DNA of 64,000 nt from Bradyrhizobium elkanii WSM2783 (GCF_000472865.1 NZ_AXAP01000015.1:84022-148021); one strand, 5' to 3'; numbered from the stretch's first letter, positions 1 through 9,614 are shown. The notes: a model not told the origin generated them from the sequence alone. Made by a program: numbers and translations.

Positions 1-134
1 TGCGCGGGCGCGGCACTGTAGCGGTAGCCCTTGTCAGCCCCAGCCCGTGCGCCTTAACGCGCGCCAATATTGCCTCCAACGAACCACAAGAGGTGCGCTT
101 GGGGTGCACGGCTCGGGCTGCGAGTCGGAGATTT

Positions 135-398
135 CTAGACAAACAGCTCGGCACCTTCCGGCGTGATCTTCACGTAGGTGCCGCTCTCGTGCATCCAGAG
201 CCACCCGCGCTCGATCGCGAGCTTTAGGCCCGCCCCGTATTCCGCCGGCTTGGCCTTGTCCTGAAAGAGCATCGGGTAGTTGATCTTCTCGATGTGGATG
301 CGGCCGTCCTGCACGGGCTCGACGGCGTGCGCGATCTCCATCAAGCGGCGCGCCGCGGCTTCTGGATCGGCGTAGGTCCTATCTTCGACGAATTTCAT
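135..398 (-). CDS. Hypothetical protein, 87 aa
   Basis: Small soluble protein without a signal peptide or membrane segment. The last third ([21 protein letters not shown]) reads like the wing of a winged-helix fold, but I cannot place it in a named family. Its ATG overlaps the TGA of the upstream SRAP gene by four bases (ATGA), so the two are probably translationally coupled and form the end of a minus-strand block running from 2174 to 135. Genes of this kind are common in bradyrhizobial accessory regions. Function unknown; coding status is supported by the overlap and by codon usage similar to its neighbours. Confidence 0.7.
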   Translation of the reverse strand: MKFVEDRTYADPEAAARRLMEIAHAVEPVQDGRIHIEKINYPMLFQDKAKPAEYGAGLKLAIERGWLWMHESGTYVKITPEGAELFV

Positions 399-1057
399 GC
401 TGCGAGTTTATCTTCCTTGTCGGGGCCGCGCATGACGATCTTTAGGGCGTCGTCCGGCAGCGGCCGCTGGAGCGCCTTGGCCTCATCCCATGGCGCGCGT
501 AGCCAGACGTCGCGCTCCTCGTCCGTCGTGAGGATGACCGGCATGGCCTTGTCATGGATCGGTTCGACGACCGCGTTCGCCTCGGTGGTCAGGAAGCCAT
601 AGACGAGGTGAGGGCCGGGGACAGGCTTCGACTTGGTGCCGCGGTCGCCCTTGAACTCCGTCCAGATGCCAGCAAAGGCGGTAAGCGGCCGATCGTCGTT
701 CAGCGCGAACCAGACCACGTCCTTTTTCTTCGTCTCCGGGTTAGGCTCGGGCGCGTATTCAGCAAAGCTGTTGAAGGGTACGAGGCAGCGGTTTTCTGGC
801 TTGAGCCAGGCGCGCCAGTATTTTGAAGCGGTATTGCGGATATTCGTTACTGGTCCTCCGGGCTTTTGCGGTGGCGGCGGCATGCCCCATCGCATCATGA
901 CCATCTCGCGACCGTCAGAGGCGTCGCGGATGACGGGCGCCGGATAGTCTGGAAATACGCCTGGCATCGGCGGCAAATTACCCACGTAGCGGTTGAGGAC
1001 GCGGAAGAGGGCGCGGATCGCTTCTTGGTTGGTCGTGATCGAGTAGAGATTACAGAT
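395..1057 (-). CDS. SOS response-associated peptidase (SRAP, YedK/HMCES family), apparent ATC start
   Basis: SRAP proteins crosslink to abasic sites in single-stranded DNA through the amino group and thiol of Cys2, exposed after Met removal. The protein matches the family from [10 protein letters not shown] through the conserved NIRNTA region, the [12 protein letters not shown] segment and the [11 protein letters not shown] segment that carries the catalytic His. The family normally begins Met-Cys-Asn-Leu-Tyr; here the codon before the Cys is ATC (1057-1055), not ATG. The only in-frame ATG (1144) would add 29 residues, bury the essential Cys and overlap the upstream gene. I use the ATC start (220 aa). 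Either ATC initiates or the gene is inactivated. The 3' end overlaps the 87-aa gene by ATGA. SRAP genes are frequent on mobile DNA. Confidence 0.85.
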   Translation of the reverse strand: MCNLYSITTNQEAIRALFRVLNRYVGNLPPMPGVFPDYPAPVIRDASDGREMVMMRWGMPPPPQKPGGPVTNIRNTASKYWRAWLKPENRCLVPFNSFAEYAPEPNPETKKKDVVWFALNDDRPLTAFAGIWTEFKGDRGTKSKPVPGPHLVYGFLTTEANAVVEPIHDKAMPVILTTDEERDVWLRAPWDEAKALQRPLPDDALKIVMRGPDKEDKLAA

Positions 1058-1073
1058 GGCGCACCTATACCGT

Positions 1074-1271
1074 TTATTTTGCGGGTCGATTGTGTCTTGC
1101 CAGCCAAAGCAGGAATGCGGCCAGCGCCAAGCCTGGCAAGCCAAACCAGAGCCATATTACGAAAGCTACGTCGTAGTCGACGGGTTCTCGTGCGCTCAAT
1201 GCGATCCAAAGCGCTAAGGCCGTCGGGAAAAGGCAAAAAACAGCCGTCAGACTAAACGCGTTTGATCTCAT
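1074..1271 (-). CDS. Small two-helix membrane protein, 65 aa
   Basis: The protein has two hydrophobic helices: residues about 7-25, and about 33-58 rich in Trp, Leu and Ala. The end is charged (ARHNRPAK). No family is recognised. It lies 16 bases upstream of the SRAP reading frame on the same strand and 7 bases downstream of the 148-aa gene, so it is probably part of the same transcript. Function unknown. Confidence 0.55.
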   Translation of the reverse strand: MRSNAFSLTAVFCLFPTALALWIALSAREPVDYDVAFVIWLWFGLPGLALAAFLLWLARHNRPAK

Positions 1272-1278
1272 GCTGACA

Positions 1279-1725
1279 TCAGTCTGCGGTGCCTCTGATC
1301 ATGTGCTCGGAATAAACGTGCGCCTCAGTACCAGCAATGTCGATTGTGGCACCGCAGAAACAACGTGAAACTCCGGATGTCGTCTGCGTCGGTAGCTTCA
1401 TCCCCGCTTCCCACATTGCGTGTTTCCAGGCGGTGAAGACCTGTGACTGTTGCCATGCCTGGAAATCGGCCTCGGTGCGGTTCGCCAGCAGCGCCTCCCA
1501 AGCGGCTTCAAAATCGGCGCGGGCGGCCTCGAAGGTCTCGGCGGTGCCGGTCTGGTGCTCGCCTGGTTTGGTCCCGGGATAGAAGCCGCAGCTCCACTCC
1601 CACGGGGGCTCGGATCCCGGGGCGCCATTGCGCCTCGCAATGGTGCCGACGCACACGTCGCCGTAGTGAACGCGCCAGCATTCCTCCGGCCGCGTTGGAT
1701 CGCGCCGGCGCGTCAACTCGAGCAT
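1279..1725 (-). CDS. Conserved hypothetical protein, 148 aa
   Basis: Begins MLELTRRRDPTRPEECW, followed by a beta-rich segment (VHYGDVCVGTIARR), a WEWSCGFYPG motif and a helical stretch ending in FQAWQQSQVFTAWKHAMWEAG. I recognise the N-terminal two thirds as a protein type repeated many times in bradyrhizobial and Rhodopseudomonas accessory DNA, without known function. The tail adds a CFCG...SEH segment resembling half of a zinc site. The start at 1725 is chosen because it fits this family and because the upstream gene's TAA overlaps it by one base (TAATG). Longer in-frame starts reach 1806 but lie inside the neighbour. Confidence 0.75.
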   Translation of the reverse strand: MLELTRRRDPTRPEECWRVHYGDVCVGTIARRNGAPGSEPPWEWSCGFYPGTKPGEHQTGTAETFEAARADFEAAWEALLANRTEADFQAWQQSQVFTAWKHAMWEAGMKLPTQTTSGVSRCFCGATIDIAGTEAHVYSEHMIRGTAD

Positions 1726-2174
1726 TAGTCCTCTCCGGGATAGCGCCGTTGCCGCGGCGCCACTTGATGCAGCTCCGTCGGTGGCCGCCTTCCCGCCTTG
1801 GCGCACTTCACACAGCGCAGCCTGCTTGCAAGATCATGGATGAACGTGGTGGCGGCGTGGGACAGGGTGGCGAGATCGACGCTGCGCGGCGTCTTGCAGC
1901 GGGAGCACCTGATCTCGAGCCAGGCGTAGCCGCCATTGATGGCCTGATCGATCGTGGGCGACGGATCGATCGGGCCGCCATCAGCCCACATCCGCTCGTT
2001 CCAGCTCTGGCAGGCGAGGCCGTCCGCCTCCCGGATCAGCGCCTCACCGGCGGCGCGCTTTTCGGCGGCGCGCTCCGCGAGAATCTTGGTCATCGCCCGC
2101 GCTTTCGTCAGCTCCTTTGCGAGCGCTTTCCGGTCGCCGCCGGATAGTGGGGTAGGGTGATGTTTCGGGGCCAT
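1725..2174 (-). CDS. Conserved hypothetical protein with CxxC pairs, 149 aa
   Basis: Starts MAPKHHPTPLSGGDRK, then a long charged helix (about residues 15-50) of the type KELTKARAMTKILAERAAEKRAAG. A C-terminal region carries CSRCK and CVKCAK, four cysteines that could bind one zinc like a zinc ribbon. The ORF extends upstream to 2249 but the ATG at 2174 fits the helix-first architecture. The stop overlaps the next gene's start (TAATG), implying coupled translation. It is the first gene of the minus-strand block. Function unknown; nucleic-acid binding is possible from the cysteine pairs but is inference. Confidence 0.65.
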   Translation of the reverse strand: MAPKHHPTPLSGGDRKALAKELTKARAMTKILAERAAEKRAAGEALIREADGLACQSWNERMWADGGPIDPSPTIDQAINGGYAWLEIRCSRCKTPRSVDLATLSHAATTFIHDLASRLRCVKCAKAGRRPPTELHQVAPRQRRYPGED

Positions 2175-2641
2175 GGTAAGGGATAATAAGCCTGTGAACA
2201 GGACGTGAACATGGCGGGCTTTTAGCGCATCCGACAAAACGTCCAACACGCTTCACCGCCGGTTTTTAGTCCTTGATTTTTCGACTATCTCTCCAATTAC
2301 TTAGATGCCTCTCACGTCGCAAATGTGAGACGTTCCGTAAGACACGCCTCGCCCCAAATATATGACTGCGCCTTCCATCGGACCGTTGGCCGCCGTCTTA
2401 TTCGGCTCTAAACTGAAAATCGGTCAAGCTGTAACCAAGTTCACCAGCGAATCAGATAAGCCAAGGCACTGGCAGCCTTCAAATAGGAGCGGGATCATGA
2501 CCAAATTGCTAAGCCGAGTTGACTCCGCTGCAACCAAAGGTGCAAGAAGGCAAGCGGCGCAATCCCACGCTTCTATGCTCTTGACCTATTCCTCCAAAGA
2601 AACGTCCAACACGACAGTTCGAGCGAAAAGCGGACATAGCG
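2175..2641. other. Intergenic region between divergent gene blocks
   Basis: About 470 bases separate the minus-strand small-gene block from the dgt-hsd block. The stretch is more AT-rich than the core genes and should contain both outward promoters. I could not assign -35/-10 elements with confidence. An open frame at 2362-2691 has no recognisable domain, no obvious ribosome site and runs into dgt, so I do not call it. Confidence 0.4.
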
Positions 2642-4192
2642 GTGAAAAACGGAAAATCTCGAGCCAGACTAAGCAATCCCGCGATAAATAAAGGAACAGT
2701 CCTCCCACCACTTTACGGACCGGGAGATGTTGGTCGCGTTGCGTCCGTGGCGAGCGCAAATGATCTCCCTCCAGAGCAGTATCGCAGTCAGTTCAGGCGC
2801 GACTATGCGCGCTTGATCCACTCCCCCGCGTTCAGGCGTTTGCAGGGCAAAGCACAACTCTTCCCCTGTCAGGAGAACGATTTCTTCCGTAATCGAATGT
2901 CACACTCGCTGGAGGTGGCGCAGATTGCGAAGTCTATCGCGATTAAGCTCAACGATCAGCATCCGTATTTTCGGTCCAACAACATCAACACCGATCTCGT
3001 CGAATTTGCTGGACTAGCGCACGATATTGGTCATCCACCCTTCGGTCATAATGGCGAGGAGGAGTTGGATCGGCAGGTAATCGAACACGGCGGGTTCGAG
3101 GGAAACGCCCAAACGCTGCGCATACTTGCGCGCCTAGAGAAAAAACAAACGTCGCAATATCCGCACAGCGACAGTGTGCCTACCCCTGTCGCAGACGGTG
3201 GCGATTGCAGACTGGGATTGAATCTGACGTATCGATCACTGGCTGCGATCCTTAAGTATGACCGTCAAATCCCAACGAATGAAGATGCGCGCAAACGGAA
3301 CGGGAGCGAAAAAAAGCCGGTAAAGGGCTATTACGCGGCCGAGAACGCGCTAGTAGCGAAGATACGGACCCACGTAGCAGGTTTGGACGTTACGGAGGGC
3401 ATGAAAACAATCGAGTGTGCGATCATGGATATTGCAGATGATATTGCATACTCGACCTACGACCTTGAGGACGCATTCAAAGGAGGCTTCTTAACGCCAT
3501 TATCGATCATCTCAATGCCAGATGCCGCTAAACAGGCAATTGTGGCCAAGGTAAAAAAGCGGATTGATGAAAATTACTCCGACTTGCCAGGCCACGAGCG
3601 CGAGTTCAGCTTGACCGAGTACAACGCCACACTGCGTAGCATCTTCTCCGGTGTGCTGAATATCGAACTCCCACAGTTTAACGGCAATGGTGAGGTTGAT
3701 GTAGTTGACCGCAACGCTGCGATTATTTCGCTTACGGCGGATATCTCAAACAACTTGTGCAACAACGGATATTATAGGACCGAGTTTACATCTGAACTGG
3801 TCGGCAGGTTCGTGCGTGCCGTCGATGTCTGGCACTTGGACGAGGCTAGGCCGATGCTGTCTAAAGTGCGCCTATCCATCGACGCATTCATCGCCGTCGA
3901 AGTCTTGAAGACCGTTGCGTTCAACGCCGTTATCATGTCGTCTCGATTAAAATCTGCGGAGAATCGGGGCCAATCGGTCATCGAACAGATTTTTCAGGAA
4001 CTGAAGGAGGATGACGGCTACCTTTTGATGCCAGAGGATTGGCGTGCGCTGATCGAAGCGAAGCCTGGTGATACGGAATGGAAGCGGCGAGCGATTTGCG
4101 ACTACATTGCAGGCATGACAGACGCGTACTGCATCGAGTTCTATGAGAGGATTTTGGGGCGGTCCGCACCTTCGATCCAGAAACCGCACTGA
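2642..4192 (+). CDS. dgt: dGTP triphosphohydrolase (HD domain dNTPase)
   Basis: Hydrolyses dGTP/dNTPs to the nucleoside and tripolyphosphate. The 516-aa protein has the family layout: FRRDYARLIHSPAFRRLQGK near residue 60, then RNRMSHSLEV (His88), LAHDIGHPPFGHNGE (His127, Asp128, His131, His136) and a later DIADDIAYSTYDLED segment with the last metal Asp. This is the Dgt class with a longer helical C-terminus. The start is a GTG at 2642; no ATG lies upstream of the conserved core, so the exact start is uncertain. It precedes hsdM by 109 bases on the same strand and may share its transcript. Dgt enzymes that drain dNTP pools are an established anti-phage strategy, so a defence role beside a restriction system is likely but inferred. 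GC is lower than in the core genes. Confidence 0.92.
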   Translation: MKNGKSRARLSNPAINKGTVLPPLYGPGDVGRVASVASANDLPPEQYRSQFRRDYARLIHSPAFRRLQGKAQLFPCQENDFFRNRMSHSLEVAQIAKSIAIKLNDQHPYFRSNNINTDLVEFAGLAHDIGHPPFGHNGEEELDRQVIEHGGFEGNAQTLRILARLEKKQTSQYPHSDSVPTPVADGGDCRLGLNLTYRSLAAILKYDRQIPTNEDARKRNGSEKKPVKGYYAAENALVAKIRTHVAGLDVTEGMKTIECAIMDIADDIAYSTYDLEDAFKGGFLTPLSIISMPDAAKQAIVAKVKKRIDENYSDLPGHEREFSLTEYNATLRSIFSGVLNIELPQFNGNGEVDVVDRNAAIISLTADISNNLCNNGYYRTEFTSELVGRFVRAVDVWHLDEARPMLSKVRLSIDAFIAVEVLKTVAFNAVIMSSRLKSAENRGQSVIEQIFQELKEDDGYLLMPEDWRALIEAKPGDTEWKRRAICDYIAGMTDAYCIEFYERILGRSAPSIQKPH

Positions 4193-4301
4193 AGATGGGC
4201 TCACCCGACAATGGTGTTGGATCGCCAAGCGCAGGTCCGCTGCTTACTCTCGCTACGTCCCCGTACGGTTGTACCCATGGCGTTGGGGCGGCTCATTTCT
4301 T

Positions 4302-5786
4302 ATGGTGCTCAGCAACCCGGGAACAAAAATCGTGTTCGAACAGACCTTTAAAAACATTGACGACGTGTTGTGGAAAGAGGCTGGCTGCGCCACCGAGCTT
4401 GACTACACCGAGCAAACGTCGTGGATATTGTTTCTCAAATACCTTGACGACCTTGAGAGAGCCAATGAGCAAAAGGCCGAACTTCAGGGCAAGAAATACA
4501 CTTACATCATTGACAAGCCGCACCGTTGGTCAGCATGGGCTGCGCCCAAGAAGCGCGACGGGACTTTCGACCACGACAAGGCACTGACTGGCGACGACCT
4601 CATCGACTACGTCAATCGCGAATTGTTTCCATATCTGCAAAGCTTCAGGACGCGTGCCGAAGGTTCGAACACTGTCGAATACAAAATTGGCGAAATTTTT
4701 GGTGAGATAAAGAACCGCTTTCGAAGCGGCTATTCGCTGCGCGACGCGCTCGAATTGATGGATGGTCTGAGCTTCCGCTCCCAGGACCAGAAGCACGAGC
4801 TGTCGCATATCTACGAAGCCAAGCTCAGAAACATGGGCAATGCGGGCAGGAACGGCGGCGAGTACTACACGCCGCGCCCGCTCATCCGCGCAATGATAAA
4901 GGTGGTCAGGCCGGAAATCGGGCAGCGTATCTATGACGGCGCGTGCGGCTCAGCTGGCTTCCTGTGCGAGGCTTACGATTACTTGCGTGCCAAACAGGAC
5001 CTGTCGACCAGGGATCTGAAGACGCTTCAAGAAAGGACATTCTTCGGCAAGGAAAAGAAGAGCCTCGCGTACGTGATCGCGATCATGAACATGATCCTGC
5101 ACGGTATCGAGGCGCCAAATGTTCTGCACACAAACACGCTTGCCGAAAATATCAACGACATTCAGGAGAAGGACCGTTTCGACATCGTGTTCGCCAATCC
5201 ACCGTTCGGGGGTAAGGAGCGCCCGGAGGTTCAGCAAAATTTCCCGATCAAGACCGGCGAAACCGCGTTCCTGTTTCTTCAGCACTTCATCAAGTCATTA
5301 AGGGCCGGTGGTCGGGCGGCCATCGTGATCAAGAACACCTTCCTGTCGAATACCGACAACGCTTCGGTGGCTCTTCGCAAGGAGCTGCTGGAAGGCTGCA
5401 ATCTGCACACCGTTCTCGACATGCCGGCCGGCACGTTTCAGGGCGCCGGAGTGAAGACGGTTGTGTTGTTCTTCGAGAAGGGCGCGCCCACACGCAAGGT
5501 CTGGTTTTACAAGCTTGATCCCGGCCGCAACCTTGGCAAGACCAATCCGCTCAACGACGACGACTTGAAGGATTTTGTCGCGTTGCAGGCGAAGTTCAAG
5601 GACAGCGAGAATTCCTGGACGGTCGATGTGAAGAGCGTCGACAAGGTGACCTGTGACCTCTCAGTGAAGAACCCGAACAAGGCCGACGAAACGGAATTGC
5701 GCGATCCGAAGGATATCATCGCCGAGATGGCGGTACTGGATGCAGAGAGCGCGGAAATCCTCGCAGGTATCGGGAGGATGCTGTGA
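4302..5786 (+). CDS. hsdM: Type I restriction-modification DNA methyltransferase subunit HsdM
   Basis: N6-adenine methyltransferase subunit of a type I system. The N-terminal helical domain (about 1-170) includes FKNIDDVLWKEAG and FLKYLDD. The Rossmann domain has GGEYYTPRPLIRAMI, the SAM-binding DGACGSAGF (from residue 212; the usual form is DPACGTGGF) and the catalytic NPPF (299-302). The start at ATG 4302 (494 aa) fits the family N-terminus MVLSNPGTKIVFEQTF; the frame is open back to 4143, overlapping dgt. Its TGA overlaps the GTG of hsdS (GTGA), typical of a tightly coupled hsdMSR operon. Confidence 0.95.
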   Translation: MVLSNPGTKIVFEQTFKNIDDVLWKEAGCATELDYTEQTSWILFLKYLDDLERANEQKAELQGKKYTYIIDKPHRWSAWAAPKKRDGTFDHDKALTGDDLIDYVNRELFPYLQSFRTRAEGSNTVEYKIGEIFGEIKNRFRSGYSLRDALELMDGLSFRSQDQKHELSHIYEAKLRNMGNAGRNGGEYYTPRPLIRAMIKVVRPEIGQRIYDGACGSAGFLCEAYDYLRAKQDLSTRDLKTLQERTFFGKEKKSLAYVIAIMNMILHGIEAPNVLHTNTLAENINDIQEKDRFDIVFANPPFGGKERPEVQQNFPIKTGETAFLFLQHFIKSLRAGGRAAIVIKNTFLSNTDNASVALRKELLEGCNLHTVLDMPAGTFQGAGVKTVVLFFEKGAPTRKVWFYKLDPGRNLGKTNPLNDDDLKDFVALQAKFKDSENSWTVDVKSVDKVTCDLSVKNPNKADETELRDPKDIIAEMAVLDAESAEILAGIGRML

Positions 5787-7036
5787 GGGATGAATGGAAA
5801 TCGAAACCTCTGGGGGAAGTAACAATCTTCCTAAATGGCTTGTGGAAAGGTGAAAAGCCTCCGTTTATCACCGTAGGCGTCATTCGAAATACGAACTTTG
5901 CCAAGGATGGCTCCATCGACGATTCAGACATTGCTTGGTTGGATGTCGAGGCAAAGAAATTCGAAAAGCGGAAACTCAAATTGGGCGACATCATCTTAGA
6001 GAAATCAGGTGGTGGCCCAAAGCAGCCAGTAGGGAGAGTTGCTCTCTTTGAAAAAGAAGAGGGTGATTACTCGTTCAGCAATTTTACCTCTGCGATTCGA
6101 GTGAACGACCCGCGGGAGTTGGATTTTCGGTTTCTGCATAAATTTCTCTTTTGGAAATACACTTCTGGCGTCACCGAATCGATGCAAAGCCATTCGACCG
6201 GCATCAGAAATCTGAATGCGGAGGCATACAAGGACATTGCGGTGCCGCTTCCCCCACTCCCCGAACAACAACGCATCGTCGCCATTCTGGACGAGGCCTT
6301 TGCGGGTTTAGTGACCGCGACCGCCAACGCTGAGAAAAATCTCAAGAACGCCCGCGAGTTGTTCGAGAGCTATCTGAGTTTCATCCTTACCCAGACTGGA
6401 GCTACGTGGGAGAAAAGGAAGCTTTCAGAAGTGGCGCGAGAGTTTGGTCGGGGTAAATCGAAGCATCGCCCGCGTAACGATCCTAAGCTTTACGGCGGGC
6501 CTTATCCATTCGTGCAAACGGGTGACATCAGCAACGCCGATCACTGGCTTACCGACTATACTCAAACCTATAGCGCTTTCGGAGTAGCGCAAAGCCGCTT
6601 GTGGCCTAAAGGGACAGTATGCATTGCCATCGTGGGAGCAACTGTCGGCGAAACGGCGATCCTAAATTTTGAAGCTTGTTTCCCAGATAGCGTGATTGGG
6701 ATCGTGGTTGATGAAAAGATCGCGGATGCCGAGTATGTGGAGTACCTTCTTCAATCCTTTAAGGCTTTCTTAAAAGAAAAAGGCAAGGGCACTGCTCGCG
6801 ACAATATTAATCTAGGGACGTTTGAAAACCAGTTATTTCCGTTTCCAGCTCTCAAAGAGCAGCGGCTGATTGTGGATCGCTTGAATCAGATGGCATCGCG
6901 GAAACGAGACCTCGAAGAGTTCTACACCAAGAGGCTGACAGCAATTTCGGAGCTTAGGCAATCCATCCTGCAAAAAGCGTTCTCCGGTGAACTGACCTCA
7001 CCGCTATCCCGCGCGACCAAACAGGCCGCCGAGTGA
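5783..7036 (+). CDS. hsdS: Type I restriction-modification specificity subunit HsdS
   Basis: Sets the target sequence for both methylation and restriction. The 417 aa contain two target-recognition domains, each followed by a conserved helical spacer: the first ends at PLPPLPEQQRIVAILDEAF (about 153-170), the second at LKEQRLIVDRLNQM, followed by the distal helix ending in SILQKAFSGEL. Both recognition domains look intact, so a bipartite site is expected. It starts with GTG at 5783 inside the hsdM stop and ends overlapping hsdR by GTGA. Codon use and GC are lower than in the core genome, as usual for the horizontally exchanged recognition domains. Confidence 0.95.
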   Translation: MRDEWKSKPLGEVTIFLNGLWKGEKPPFITVGVIRNTNFAKDGSIDDSDIAWLDVEAKKFEKRKLKLGDIILEKSGGGPKQPVGRVALFEKEEGDYSFSNFTSAIRVNDPRELDFRFLHKFLFWKYTSGVTESMQSHSTGIRNLNAEAYKDIAVPLPPLPEQQRIVAILDEAFAGLVTATANAEKNLKNARELFESYLSFILTQTGATWEKRKLSEVAREFGRGKSKHRPRNDPKLYGGPYPFVQTGDISNADHWLTDYTQTYSAFGVAQSRLWPKGTVCIAIVGATVGETAILNFEACFPDSVIGIVVDEKIADAEYVEYLLQSFKAFLKEKGKGTARDNINLGTFENQLFPFPALKEQRLIVDRLNQMASRKRDLEEFYTKRLTAISELRQSILQKAFSGELTSPLSRATKQAAE

Positions 7037-9354
7037 ACGAGGCGGAGACCCGCGCTGAACTGATCGACCCTGCGCTGCGGTCGGTGGGATGGGGCGTCGT
7101 CGGCGATAGTCGAATGCGTCTTGAAGTGATCTGTCCTGGCCGCATAGAAGGCGCCGGGCGGCGGGGCAAGAGTGACGTTGCCGACTACGTTCTCACCTTT
7201 CGCAATCACAAACTGGCGGTGATTGAGGCCAAGGCGCGTGACAAGTCCGATACTGAAGGTGTGGGGCAAGCCAAGGAGTATGCCCAAAAGTTGCAGGCGC
7301 GCTTCGCCTACTCCACAAATGGGCGACGCATCTACCAGATCGACATGCAGACCGGTGCGGAGGGGTATATCGACAGATATCCAACGCCGGACGAACTGTG
7401 GGCCAAGTCCTTTGCCGCGCCAAATGAATGGCGAGACCGATTTACCTCCATCCCATTTCCCGACAAGAGTGGAAGTTGGTCGATCCGCTACTACCAGCAA
7501 AACGCAGTAGAAAACGCCCTGGAGGCAATGGCCACGGGCCGCAAGCGCATACTTCTGACGCTCGCCACCGGCACTGGCAAGACATCGATCGCGTTTCAAA
7601 TCTCGTGGCGACTATTTCAAACGCGCTGGAACCTCAGTGGTGAACCAACTCGGCGGCCTCGCATACTGTTTCTTGCCGACCGGAACAATTTGGCCAATCA
7701 AGCCTACCTCGATTTTACATCTTTCGCGGCGTTCGAAGATAAGGCGATGATCCGAATTAGACCGGACGAGATTGCGAAGAAAGGTAGCGTGCCAAAGAAT
7801 GCAAGCATCTTCTTCACGATCTTCCAAACATTCATGAGCGGGACCGGACCTGACGGCCAGCCTGCGCCGTATTTTGGTGAGTATCCGAAGGACTTTTTTG
7901 ACTTCATCATCATCGATGAGTGCCATCGCGGCGGCGCAAACGACGAAAGTAATTGGCGCGACATTCTCAACTATTTCCAACCGGCTGTTCAGCTCGGCCT
8001 CACCGCCACACCGAAGCGCCGCGACAACGTTGACACCTATGCCTATTTTGGCGAGCCAGTTTACACCTATTCGTTGAGAGAGGGCATCAACGACGGATTT
8101 CTAACACCGTTCAAGGTGAAGCAGATCGCCACTACCCTGGACGACTACGTTTACACGCCTGATGACAAGATCATCGAAGGTGAGGCTGAGGAGGGAAAGC
8201 GCTACCGGGAGCCCGAGTTCAACCGCACCATCGAGATCGAAGAGCGCGAGCGCTATCGCGTTAAGCTATTCATGGACCAGATCGACCAGCGCGAGAAGAC
8301 GTTGGTGTTCTGCGCGACGCAGGCACATGCGCTCCTGGTGCGCGACATGATCAACCAGTTGAAGAAAAGTAGTGACCCAAATTACTGCGTGCGGGTCGCG
8401 GCCCACGATGGTGAACGTGGCGAGCAATGGTTGCGCACGTTTCAGGACAACGACAAGACGATCCCGACAATTCTTACGAGTTCGCAAAAGCTCTCAACTG
8501 GAGTAGATGCCCGCAACGTGCGCAACATCGTTCTGATGCGCCCGATCGGCACCATGATAGAGTTCAAGCAAATCATCGGGCGCGGCACGCGGCTATTCGA
8601 CGGGAAGGACTACTTCACAATCTATGATTTTGTGAAAGCCTATGAGCATTTCAACGATCCCGAATGGGATGGCGAACCGGTTGAGCCAACGGAAGCGAAG
8701 CCAAAGAAGCCGGCAGAGCCCGGTGCTGATACGAGTGAAGGTGAGGGAGACGATCCGACAGAGCGACCAAAGAAAATCAAAATAAAACTAGCGGATGGCA
8801 AAGAGCGAACCATCCAAAATATGATAGCAACCAGCTACTGGAGCCCCGACGGAAAACCTATCTCGGCTAACCAAATGGTTGAAAGGCTGTTTGGTGAACT
8901 CCCACGCTTCTTCAAGGATGAGGACGAGCTGCGGCGAATTTGGAGTAAGCCAGATACGCGGAGGGCATTGCTCGATGGAATGACTGAGAAGGGCTTCGGC
9001 AGGGAACAGCTAATTGAAATCAGCCGCGTGATCAACGCAGAGAACAGCGATGTATACGACGTGCTTGCCTATGTCGCTTTTGCGCTCGCTCCGATTGCGC
9101 GTTCTGAGCGCGTAGAAGCGAGGCGCGCCGAAATCTTCTCTCATTATGAAAGCAAGCTTCAAGCGTTTCTCGATTTCGTCCTCGGACAATACGTGAAACA
9201 GGGCGTAGGAGAACTAGATCAGGAAAAGCTCGCGTCGTTGCTCCAGTTGAAGTACCACACTGTAGACGATGCACTGGTGCAATTGGGTAGTGCCGCAGTG
9301 ATACGCGATGCCTTCGTCGGGTTTCAGCAATACCTTTATGCTGATCGAAAGTAG
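7033..9354 (+). CDS. hsdR: Type I restriction endonuclease subunit HsdR
   Basis: Motor and nuclease subunit. The N-terminal PD-(D/E)xK nuclease is visible as Asp51 and Glu65-Ala-Lys67 (VIEAK). A superfamily 2 helicase follows, with LATGTGKT (177-184), DECH (295-298) and GLTATPKR. RecA domain 2 has QIIGRGTRL, and the C-terminal domain is of the EcoEI R type. 773 aa is typical for this shorter class. The GTG start at 7033 overlaps the hsdS stop. An Asp/Glu/Lys/Pro-rich linker (about 550-590) separates the helicase from the C-terminal domain. All catalytic motifs are present, so the system appears active. Confidence 0.95.
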   Translation: MNEAETRAELIDPALRSVGWGVVGDSRMRLEVICPGRIEGAGRRGKSDVADYVLTFRNHKLAVIEAKARDKSDTEGVGQAKEYAQKLQARFAYSTNGRRIYQIDMQTGAEGYIDRYPTPDELWAKSFAAPNEWRDRFTSIPFPDKSGSWSIRYYQQNAVENALEAMATGRKRILLTLATGTGKTSIAFQISWRLFQTRWNLSGEPTRRPRILFLADRNNLANQAYLDFTSFAAFEDKAMIRIRPDEIAKKGSVPKNASIFFTIFQTFMSGTGPDGQPAPYFGEYPKDFFDFIIIDECHRGGANDESNWRDILNYFQPAVQLGLTATPKRRDNVDTYAYFGEPVYTYSLREGINDGFLTPFKVKQIATTLDDYVYTPDDKIIEGEAEEGKRYREPEFNRTIEIEERERYRVKLFMDQIDQREKTLVFCATQAHALLVRDMINQLKKSSDPNYCVRVAAHDGERGEQWLRTFQDNDKTIPTILTSSQKLSTGVDARNVRNIVLMRPIGTMIEFKQIIGRGTRLFDGKDYFTIYDFVKAYEHFNDPEWDGEPVEPTEAKPKKPAEPGADTSEGEGDDPTERPKKIKIKLADGKERTIQNMIATSYWSPDGKPISANQMVERLFGELPRFFKDEDELRRIWSKPDTRRALLDGMTEKGFGREQLIEISRVINAENSDVYDVLAYVAFALAPIARSERVEARRAEIFSHYESKLQAFLDFVLGQYVKQGVGELDQEKLASLLQLKYHTVDDALVQLGSAAVIRDAFVGFQQYLYADRK

Positions 9355-9614
9355 ATGGAAAAGCTGCCGGACTTGCGACAGGCCGGGGATGGACGGCCAA
9401 AGAAGGCGTTAAGTCTGCGGGTTAGCTCACCGGCCGCCCAATTTCCACCCTGTTAGCCCCCAGGCAGGGGCGGGTCGTCTCAGCGGGCCCGTGAGGACCA
9501 ACTACTAAGCAAGGTTTCGTCGGTTGACCAACGGATGCGCCTTGGAATATGTCGGCTTTCGCCAACTGCGGACGTGCCGTCCCACACGTCCGGGGCCGAG
9601 CGTCTGGTGGTGGC

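Noticed and set aside
1..134. Minus-strand reading LEAILARVKAHGLGLTR resembling a recombinase tail
   Set aside because: Too short and incomplete at the window edge to support a family call.
2362..2691. 109-aa frame before dgt
   Set aside because: No recognisable domain or ribosome site, and it overlaps the dgt start.
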